Shown piece after piece: positions 6,401 to 8,856 of a DNA stretch of 8,856 nt; the first letter of the stretch is position 1, and the number at the start of each line of letters is the position of its first letter. The notes below the pieces were generated by a model that made no database searches, had not been told where the DNA came from, and saw only the letters and a list, made by a program, of their open reading frames with translations. The translations under genes were made by a program, and so were the position numbers. Origin of the DNA: an uncultured Bacteroidales bacterium (GTDB taxonomy: Bacteria > Bacteroidota > Bacteroidia > Bacteroidales > Bacteroidaceae); the NCBI GenBank assembly GCA_937914945.1, contig CALGJF010000007.1, positions 1-8,856 on the forward strand, given 5' to 3'.

Positions 6401-8511
6401 AGGAAAGCGTTAATGCAATAAACGAGAAGCAAGTCGCTGCAACTGATCTTGAAACTGCGGGTAGCGCAAGCAGCAGTGCAGCCGACTGCTACGCTGCATA
6501 TAAGGCTATGCGCGAGGCCGAAGACAATGTTGAGTACATTGAACCCGACCCTGCCAAACTGTATTACATTGTATCTGCTGCAACAAATGACAATTGTGCA
6601 TATTGCGCAGGCGAGTATGTTTATACATTAAACACATCGGCTACTCGAGGCGGCAATAGCTATGACCACAGACATTTGGTATTCGACTCATTTGCCGAAA
6701 TCACACACAAGCAGCTTGCAGCCTTCCAGTTCGAGGAGACAGGCGTTGTGGGCGAGTATAAGATGAAGAGCTTGAACAGCGGCCTTTATGTGAAGTCGTT
6801 TGCCGGTACACACATGGGTGCCGAGGGCGATGCACAGGCAGTTAAAATAGTTCCTTATGCCACAGGCCAGCTTACATTAAAGGTGGGTAATAATGCTCCC
6901 ATGCACGCACAAAATACCGGTGGAGTAATCGTTCAGTGGGGAGCCGAAGAAGGTAACGCATCCTTGTGGATAATCAACGAGGTTGCCTATGCAACTGATT
7001 TCAACTACACACTCACCGTGCCTGCAAACGGCATTGCAACATTGTACTTGCCCTTCAATGTAACATTGCCCGAGGGCGTTACTGCATACACCATCGATGC
7101 CGACGATATTCATGCAATCCAAGATGGTGGTTACTACTACGAGAAACTTACCGAAGTTGCTGTTGCCGGTGATATACTTGCAAAGGGTACAGCGGTTATC
7201 ATCAAGGCTGCTGCCGGTGAATATACATTCAGGGCAACCTTCGACGACTCCGATGCAAAGAAAGCCGCGGCTTCGGCTTTGGTAGGTACATACTACAAAC
7301 AAACCATTTCCACAGGCTACAGCATGGCTGTTGAGAATAACGAGCCTATATTTAATAGAATAACAGCCGACACTGATGTAGAGCCTTATAGCTGCTGGCT
7401 TGTTGCCGATGGTATCACAACCGACAAAATTGGATCGAATGTGGAATTCAATCCTGTAGTAATAGAGGATGGCAAGGTATATCGCATACATGGCCGTTTG
7501 TCAAACGGCGTGCTCCGCACACTCTATAATGATGGTGCCAATAAGAAGATTTTGTGGACAGGCGAGGCCAAGAGCGATGCTTCAACCCTCTTTATCGCAC
7601 AAGCAGGCTCCGATGGCAAGTTTAAGCTTGTGAGCGCTGTTGCCAATGGTTATTGGAGCCAAGATGCCAAGATTGAGGAGAATGGCGTTGAACTTACATT
7701 CGTTAATGGTTCTGTAAGCAACACAGCCATGATTCTTGGCGAGAACGGGCGTCGTTTCTGTGCCGATGGCAATGATTTGGACTTCTACAGCAATGCAGCC
7801 GGTGAACCCGCAAGTGCTTATGTGAACGAGAACGTAACAACCGACTTTGTATTCGAGCTTGTTGAGGATGTAACAGTGAGCTACACAGCGAGAATCGGTA
7901 AGGGATTCGCTTATGCAACCCTCTATCTGCCCTATGCAGTAACCGTTCCCGATGGTGTTACAGCATACATCGCACACACTGTTGAGGGTAAAGTAATCCA
8001 ATTGACCGATTTGCAAGGTGTTATTCCTGCAAAAACTCCCGTGGTTCTTAAACGTGAATCTGTACTTACTGCCGATGGTTATGTGTTTGAATACACAACC
8101 GATGAAACCAAAGTGGATTTGACAGGTGTGAACAATGTTCTCACAGGTTATTTCATTGAGACATTGGTTGAGGGTAGAGACGGTTTCAGATACTATATGT
8201 TGATGAAGTACAATACCTCCGAGAAGTTCTATTGGATACTCAAAGAGTATGACTCGACAGGAAAACTCTACACCGATGGTGAAGACCACACTCACATCAA
8301 GTGCTCGGGTAACAAGGCGTTCCTTGAGATGAGCGAGTCGCAGGCATCTTCTTCATTCAGCTTCCAATTCACCGGTACCACAGGTATCGATGGTGTTGAT
8401 GCCGAGGGTGGCAACGCAGAGTCAATCTACGACTTGCAGGGCCGCAAGATTGTCGAGATTACCGAGAAGGGTGTTTACATCATCAATGGCAATAAGGTTG
8501 TTGTTGAGTAA
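367..8511 (+). CDS. Giant secreted multidomain alpha-N-acetylglucosaminidase (GH89)
   Basis: This 2,714-residue protein should release terminal alpha-linked N-acetylglucosamine from glycans, the reaction of the GH89 family (human NAGLU, Clostridium perfringens AgnC). It has a signal peptide (1-21) and a complete GH89 unit (about 669-1425). Within that unit are RYYLNTCAFGYS (774-785), with N778, C780 and Y784 at the places of NAGLU N134, C136 and Y140, plus EIDWMALHGIN (797-807) and LGMQPVIPGWSGMVP (904-918). E981 in DPFHEGG and E1097 in GAAPEAIEQ match the acid/base and nucleophile glutamates. Typical bacterial GH89 enzymes have 700-800 residues; the other roughly 1,900 here are lectin-like, sandwich and repeat modules, ending in a sorting-type tail. 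The protein is therefore probably exported and held on the cell surface or released. The start is secure because the signal peptide begins at this ATG. The gene ends at TAA just before a strong terminator and seems to be transcribed alone. A host mucin or heparan-type substrate is inferred. Confidence 0.95.
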   Translation: MKKSLFLTLLLALLCTVTTWAQFAPTEGKRYALQETTSGLYLDIQTLGVNEANANATTNNISLNAKPCIIYFAKGTTYNTKWTMKNVNGTYAMQASGRDWNATIGTTAYEWTINEPEASIYTIARADGGFVSMDSPTSGSPLFCDKGTGLKFKLVDYDDFQQAAFTMKSPLTGVTQGAIQSSAALNAITTATKILVRSFSGTNSAYLGGATNVTDINSAVLVWEPVTEGTPGTYYLRTTDAESGYIQASTAANATITLGTKTNAQVFVTTAPTTSGSDATYFNGESLTDGADTGNLVRFVQNGQTKWLNVNNSGSAPRLGNDGKGAWTVHNVYLVTDATYLNLKTVSTTAASCQATATEFYIIPSADKYYFQNVADENQYIGYVSGEGTWDVNTNFGVWQILADENNDGFAQVARGDDALKHLGSDEECVVGKGVYNNVDDDCNGWFFNGVYENYTTTATDNGGKYEFTSGKIYTAGPCNKIRFTLTESAAYYKNGANRLSFDSFVLYDINGNSVELYANNITGNNGKVFDNMLDGTSGTYTAGTWDNSSATDDWFEIVLGSDVDLKGGFSFYFQTENTTMNATEFKIELSYETPSDYTFAINNAPDGAVVTFDGNPIATDDKISYAAFDEDLLVATDIQGYTWSVVVDKANFTITLTYTEAPVVVNPAAVVALINRIGGAGTDASFKFVLDPSMNSKKEVFVIGSEEGKILIKGTTISAITTGIGWYLQNYAHINIAWNSLNEKTVSGDAYADLSSLPIPTGEETHTSDAMYRYYLNTCAFGYSMTSWTWKRWQQEIDWMALHGINMPLQLVGLEEVWRKFLTMEDTNGTRKYGYTDEEAKAFVAGPAFIAWWAMNNLQGWGGTAAGTKSGGTWEGAGGVQDDAWYARQKTLANDIVTRQRELGMQPVIPGWSGMVPTNFGSKSGYTTRGNGGNWAGDFVRPLLLSVSNANYAEIAADYYTCLHEVMGESQYYSMDPFHEGGGDGTMEDYEALYAAMEAAKPGSKWVIQQWQWSPTQKYSLTAVPAGRLVVLDLFSDGSPAFDSYSGYAPQDAVFCAIPNFGGRSGIMARLTNLANNYFHYKAKYSSIKGVGAAPEAIEQTPVTYDLIFQLPWMGSQPDVAEWVTNYSIARYGVANAEIQEAWSLLREGPLNYGADGIQGPVEDVWAAKPNLDANAASAWGKTMNHAIGTYTKARHQMLIDATYKLISQSSAIAPGTIYESNYNYDLVEFGGGVLADYAYYLLLGIKNAKNAAGANFAADATYIARRDAFLQLILDVDAFKGTNLNFRLGKWTQEARDAAGEVVGATTATPDWYEYNNARTIVSTWSTPATNLNDYSYRSWQGLMKDLYYPRWKYYFDNNCTDGNYDFFAWNWAHGMEHAVGQTTVSSTPLTSQQAGHTSKYTRDPEGNTLEKAKEVLGKYIIPVVSNTGTYYAYRCLANDLSAVCTVVADAGQTIDLSTYFGELTDVSITGDFIDGTATDIKAVTVKANATDGSHTGTITVADGTVLTFAVVLNPPYNGVYKLVAKSYMDGSGAHTIDAPVFIAYNTDATDNPKSVGYKLMAQGTYSPSDAADDYFTIKPLGAGYSLQAQGLYVKAPQNLANWGHIIASEKAAEAGAYLFEETGTDTGIFKLMNSTGNNKYVNAWDKYIFGNEDASKYSTFTITEVTTYPVTIPANGLAINLPFNVVLPDGVTAYDVVAVGDDELSVKVYETTQLATVGGVVKAGTPMILKATAGDYNLGVTVDNTGAVGSKAGSVLRGNFIKQTLAVNNAINRYTFADATFNLMTTATELAGNSVYMELSEAIDTPIAEGTIFVPEEPSNYPFTLTTDEENPVLYKIISKRADDGSKVLQYDEASKQIAVSTKAANNSYQAWYFTKGTANGQVFAHPYNADGNVIGATNTGNGAGKVSAAGKDAQEYDEWVIVARGEDGYYNINATNGAYLSNYGGESNKMGFWNGDGNESSTQNDNGSLFKFVEAEFENDNPRYYQMKDLNAQLNRYIAGTSVGFYTEESVNAINEKQVAATDLETAGSASSSAADCYAAYKAMREAEDNVEYIEPDPAKLYYIVSAATNDNCAYCAGEYVYTLNTSATRGGNSYDHRHLVFDSFAEITHKQLAAFQFEETGVVGEYKMKSLNSGLYVKSFAGTHMGAEGDAQAVKIVPYATGQLTLKVGNNAPMHAQNTGGVIVQWGAEEGNASLWIINEVAYATDFNYTLTVPANGIATLYLPFNVTLPEGVTAYTIDADDIHAIQDGGYYYEKLTEVAVAGDILAKGTAVIIKAAAGEYTFRATFDDSDAKKAAASALVGTYYKQTISTGYSMAVENNEPIFNRITADTDVEPYSCWLVADGITTDKIGSNVEFNPVVIEDGKVYRIHGRLSNGVLRTLYNDGANKKILWTGEAKSDASTLFIAQAGSDGKFKLVSAVANGYWSQDAKIEENGVELTFVNGSVSNTAMILGENGRRFCADGNDLDFYSNAAGEPASAYVNENVTTDFVFELVEDVTVSYTARIGKGFAYATLYLPYAVTVPDGVTAYIAHTVEGKVIQLTDLQGVIPAKTPVVLKRESVLTADGYVFEYTTDETKVDLTGVNNVLTGYFIETLVEGRDGFRYYMLMKYNTSEKFYWILKEYDSTGKLYTDGEDHTHIKCSGNKAFLEMSESQASSSFSFQFTGTTGIDGVDAEGGNAESIYDLQGRKIVEITEKGVYIINGNKVVVE
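433..1716 (+). other. N-terminal lectin-like beta modules (residues 23-450)
   Basis: About 430 residues rich in Thr, Asn, Gly and aromatic residues, with recurring short strands of the form found in ricin-type (beta-trefoil) folds: a YxLxxxxxGxYL-like opening followed by W-hydrophobic-hydrophobic motifs. Examples are GKRYALQETTSGLYL, EWTINEP, YLNLKTV, AWTVHN, VWQILAD and GWFFNG. Breaks near residues 160 and 330 suggest two or three units. In this setting such modules usually bind carbohydrate or act as spacers. The fold is inferred from pattern only, and no ligand can be named. Confidence 0.55.
1720..2142 (+). other. Discoidin/CBM32-like beta-sandwich domain (residues 452-592)
   Basis: The segment contains a KYEFTSGKIYTAGPCNKIRFTL strand pair (466-487), then FDSFVLYDINGNSVEL, a central acidic loop, DDWFEIVLGSDVDLKGG, and a closing ATEFKIEL strand. 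The sequence of strands, with a 'describe a body, then W/F-E-I-x-L' motif, resembles F5/8 type C (CBM32-like) galactose-binding folds. C. perfringens GH89 also carries CBM32 domains, which makes a glycan-binding role plausible. Similarity is by eye, and another beta-sandwich CBM family is possible. Confidence 0.5.
2155..2355 (+). other. Small beta domain before the catalytic unit (residues 597-663)
   Basis: About 67 residues that alternate short hydrophobic strands and turns (DYTFAINNAPDGAVVTFDG, LLVATDIQGYTWSVVVD, FTITLTYTEAP). The pattern 'APDGAVVTFDGNPI ... GYTWSV' resembles the small PEGA-like or Ig-like beta domains used as linkers in exported proteins. It probably positions the N-terminal binding modules relative to the GH89 unit. 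Confidence 0.4.
2371..4641 (+). other. Complete GH89 catalytic unit (residues 669-1425)
   Basis: The three parts of NAGLU-type enzymes are present in order. The first is a small N-terminal domain (669-760, with VFVIGSEEGKILIKG and GIGWYLQNY). The second is a TIM barrel (about 772-1110) with EIDWMALHGIN, GPAFIAWWAMNNLQGW (847-862), E981, QQWQWSP (1010-1016), LVVLDLF (1030-1036), NFGG (1061-1064) and E1097. The third is an all-helical C-terminal domain (about 1110-1425) with WVTNYSIARYG and the closing helix LEKAKEVLGKY, the counterpart of NAGLU DLAKKIFLKYY. No catalytic residue is missing and there is no frameshift, so the enzyme should be active. Codons here are more G/C-ending than in the flanking modules. 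Confidence 0.93.
4684..4914 (+). other. Ig-like linker domain (residues 1440-1516)
   Basis: About 77 residues of predicted beta strand (AVCTVVADAGQTIDLSTYF, VSITGDFIDG, IKAVTVKANA, TGTITVADGTVLTFAVVLN). The ending resembles bacterial Ig-like and BACON-like linkers found next to glycoside hydrolases in Bacteroidales. It separates the enzyme from the C-terminal module array. The family assignment is not certain. Confidence 0.45.
4921..5370 (+). other. Module B1, beta-trefoil-like (residues 1519-1668)
   Basis: Opens with GVYKLVAKSY and carries YSLQAQGLYVKAP, then FEETGTDTGIFKLMNS (1622-1637) and NKYVNAW. The FEETG...K-hydrophobic...YV segment recurs in module B3 (FEETGVVGEYKMKSLNSGLYV, residues 2122-2142), so B1 and B3 are diverged copies. 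Trefoil-type lectin folds are the best guess, with carbohydrate binding inferred. Confidence 0.5.
5371..5817 (+). repeat. Protein repeat A1 (residues 1669-1817)
   Basis: First of three diverged copies of a roughly 150-residue module. Its markers are, in order, NLPFNVVLPDGVTAYDV (1683-1699), KAGTPMILKATAGDY (1725-1739) and LRGNFIKQTL (1759-1768), followed by a strand ending in GTIFV. The same order of motifs occurs in A2 and A3. I know of no function for the module; it looks like an all-beta domain and sits directly after a lectin-like B module each time. Confidence 0.8.
5836..6309 (+). other. Module B2, ricin-type beta-trefoil-like (residues 1824-1981)
   Basis: The clearest lectin-like module in the array. 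After VLYKIISKRADDGSKVLQYD come QAWYFTKG, DEWVIVARGEDGYYNINATN, GAYLSNYGG and LFKFVEA. These resemble the Q-x-W and 'G-Y-Y-x-I-x-N...G-x-Y-L' patterns of ricin-B-type trefoils. Sugar binding is inferred from the fold type, and no ligand can be read from the sequence. Confidence 0.6.
6325..6537 (+). other. Helical spacer (residues 1987-2057)
   Basis: An Ala-, Glu- and Lys-rich stretch, unlike the beta modules around it: YYQMKDLNAQLNRYI, YTEESVNAINEKQVAATDL and SSAADCYAAYKAMREAEDN. It reads as two or three helices and resembles the small three-helix (FIVAR-like) bundles seen in surface glycosidases. It probably acts as a rigid spacer or a protein-protein contact between B2 and B3. Confidence 0.45.
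6547..6984 (+). other. Module B3, beta-trefoil-like (residues 2061-2206)
   Basis: Begins DPAKLYYIVSAATN and contains a close CAYC pair (C2077, C2080), a His-rich YDHRH segment, FEETGVVGEYKMKSLNSG (shared with B1) and LWIINEV at its end, just before repeat A2. The shared motif makes it a paralogous copy of B1. Binding function is inferred. Confidence 0.5.
7000..7452 (+). repeat. Protein repeat A2 (residues 2212-2362)
   Basis: Second copy of the A module. YLPFNVTLPEGVTAYTI (2227-2243) aligns with A1 NLPFNVVLPDGVTAYDV. LAKGTAVIIKAAAGEY (2271-2286) and LVGTYYKQTI (2305-2314) match the second and third A1 markers in order. It ends in a strand and GSNVEFN before B4. Confidence 0.8.
7453..7869 (+). 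other. Module B4, beta-trefoil-like (residues 2363-2501)
   Basis: Opens with GKVYRIHGRLSNGVLRTLYN, then TLFIAQAGSDGKFKLVSAVA and NGYWSQDA, and closes with FVFELVED. The opening and the 'G-K-F-K-L' strand resemble the start and middle of B2. It separates A2 from A3. The fold is by pattern only. Confidence 0.5.
7870..8334 (+). repeat. Protein repeat A3 (residues 2502-2656)
   Basis: Third and most diverged copy. YLPYAVTVPDGVTAYIA (2520-2536), PAKTPVVLKRES (2554-2565) and LTGYFIETL (2592-2600) keep the three A markers and their order. It has an extra aromatic-rich segment (FRYYMLMKYN, FYWILKEY) before its end and is joined to the C-terminal tail by a Ser- and Gly-rich linker. Confidence 0.75.
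8419..8508 (+). other. C-terminal sorting-type tail (residues 2685-2714)
   Basis: The last 30 residues contain ESIYDLQGRKIVE and KGVYIINGNKVVVE. The 'I-Y-D-L-x-G-R-K ... G-V-Y-I-I-x-x-x-K' pattern matches the C-terminal tails common on Bacteroidales exported proteins and resembles type IX secretion sorting domains, though it is shorter than a classic one. It implies outer-membrane export or surface attachment. Whether this organism has a type IX system cannot be told from the window. Confidence 0.65.
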
Positions 8512-8533
8512 ACTTTTTTCTAACCATAAACGA

Positions 8534-8570
8534 ATCGGTGCCGGCCATGTGGTCGGCATCGATTTTTTTT
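8534..8570 (+). terminator. Strong intrinsic terminator of the GH89 gene
   Basis: A 13-base-pair stem (8534-8546 with 8551-8563, two G-T wobbles) closes a four-base ATGT loop, and a run of eight Ts (8563-8570) follows at once. It starts 23 bases after the stop codon. Its strength supports the gene being the last, and apparently only, gene of its transcript. Confidence 0.9.
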
Positions 8571-8621
8571 GTTAATTTCTGCGGTGCTTTTCTGTGTTCT
8601 TTTGTCTAAAACGCTACCGCT

Positions 8622-8676
8622 TTGTCAAGCCGGCTATACCTTAATGAAGAAATCAAAAGATGTTTTGATGAGCTAC
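8622..8676. repeat. 55-base direct repeat, copy 1
   Basis: Matches 8802-8856 at 53 of 55 positions (differences at 8628 and 8649). Inside it, ATCAAAA (8652-8658) and TTTTGAT (8663-8669) form a perfect seven-pair hairpin around GATG. The repeat lies outside any convincing gene. It looks like a dispersed intergenic repeat, but the number of copies elsewhere is unknown. Confidence 0.85.
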
Positions 8677-8730
8677 GCGAATAACCAAAGTGGAGGCATC
8701 TAAACATAGTGCAGCTGCAAACTAAAAACT

Positions 8731-8763
8731 CTCCCCCTGAGTCAGGGGGAGTCCCGCAGGGGA
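8731..8763. repeat. C/G-rich palindromic element between the direct repeats
   Basis: CTCCCCCTGA (8731-8740) and TCAGGGGGAG (8742-8751) are perfect inverted repeats around one base. A second small hairpin follows (TCCC 8752-8755 with GGGA 8760-8763). C-run/G-run palindromes of this sort are known as dispersed intergenic elements in several gut bacteria. No T-run follows, so it is not a standard terminator. It could cap transcripts or be a selfish REP-like sequence. Confidence 0.7.
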
Positions 8764-8801
8764 AGGGGTCTGTGCTTTGTGGATAACAGATAATCGTGTA
8801 C

Positions 8802-8856
8802 TTGTCATGCCGGCTATACCTTAATGAAAAAATCAAAAGATGTTTTGATGAGCTAC
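8802..8856. repeat. 55-base direct repeat, copy 2 (reaches the window edge)
   Basis: Second copy, exactly 180 bases after copy 1, with the same internal ATCAAAA/TTTTGAT hairpin (8832-8849). The match runs to the last base of the window, so the repeat may be longer or continue as a tandem series. The DNA between the copies (8677-8801) holds the C/G palindrome and no gene. Confidence 0.85.

Noticed and set aside
7582..8295. Long antisense open frame (237 codons, minus strand)
   Set aside because: Same kind of shadow of the biased plus-strand codons, with a Cys- and Ile-rich translation and no recognisable motif. The antisense frames at 6877-7491 and 2719-3306 are rejected for the same reason.
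8606..8836. Minus-strand frame of 76 codons across the downstream repeats
   Set aside because: Its SLRYSR(H/L)DK segments are simply the two DNA repeat copies read in the same frame, and the middle is the C/G palindrome. It has no protein-like core and is best read as non-coding repetitive DNA.
8622..8856. CRISPR array
   Set aside because: Only two repeats are present, they are too long (55 bases), the interval (125 bases) is too large for a spacer, and no cas gene is visible.
1..8856. SusC/SusD pair, sulfatase or other polysaccharide-utilisation partners, or a defence system
   Set aside because: Apart from a possible fragment at the left edge, no second gene is present in either strand. 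Any such partners would lie outside the window.

Overview
The window is dominated by one very large plus-strand gene (367-8511, 2,714 codons). It encodes a secreted, multidomain alpha-N-acetylglucosaminidase of glycoside hydrolase family 89 (GH89). The organism is most likely a gut-type member of the Bacteroidales (Prevotella, Bacteroides or Muribaculaceae-like). The reasons are the MKK...WAQ signal peptide, an AT-rich leader with a TAnnTTTG-type -7 box and no Shine-Dalgarno sequence, a C-terminal tail of the 'IYDLQGRK...KGVYIINGNKV' type, and lectin-like accessory modules typical of this order's surface glycan-degrading proteins. This assignment rests on sequence style, not on a marker gene.

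Layout. Positions 1-366 are mostly non-coding. At the left edge there is an open minus-strand frame with protein-like composition but no ATG, and a T-tract that could end an upstream plus-strand transcript. Next come an AT-rich promoter region and a leader with a small hairpin. The giant gene follows. From N to C terminus I read: signal peptide; about 430 residues of lectin-like beta modules; a discoidin/CBM32-like beta-sandwich; a small beta domain; the complete GH89 unit (residues about 669-1425) with both expected catalytic glutamates (E981 and E1097); an Ig-like linker; then about 1,170 residues in which beta-trefoil-like modules (B1-B4) alternate with three copies of a roughly 150-residue repeat (A1-A3); and a C-terminal sorting-type tail. 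A strong intrinsic terminator lies 23 bases after the stop codon. The last 235 bases hold two near-identical 55-base direct repeats, 180 bases apart, flanking a C/G-rich palindrome. This looks like dispersed repetitive intergenic DNA rather than coding sequence.

How it works together. The gene appears monocistronic: a long leader on one side, a strong terminator on the other, and no second plus-strand gene. The inferred role is an exported or surface-anchored exo-enzyme removing terminal alpha-linked GlcNAc from host glycans (gastric or duodenal-gland mucin O-glycans, or heparan-type chains), with many non-catalytic modules providing glycan binding and reach. I see no defence system, mobile-element transposase, CRISPR array, tRNA or rRNA. 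The most novel element is the accessory architecture of the enzyme, especially the A repeat family.
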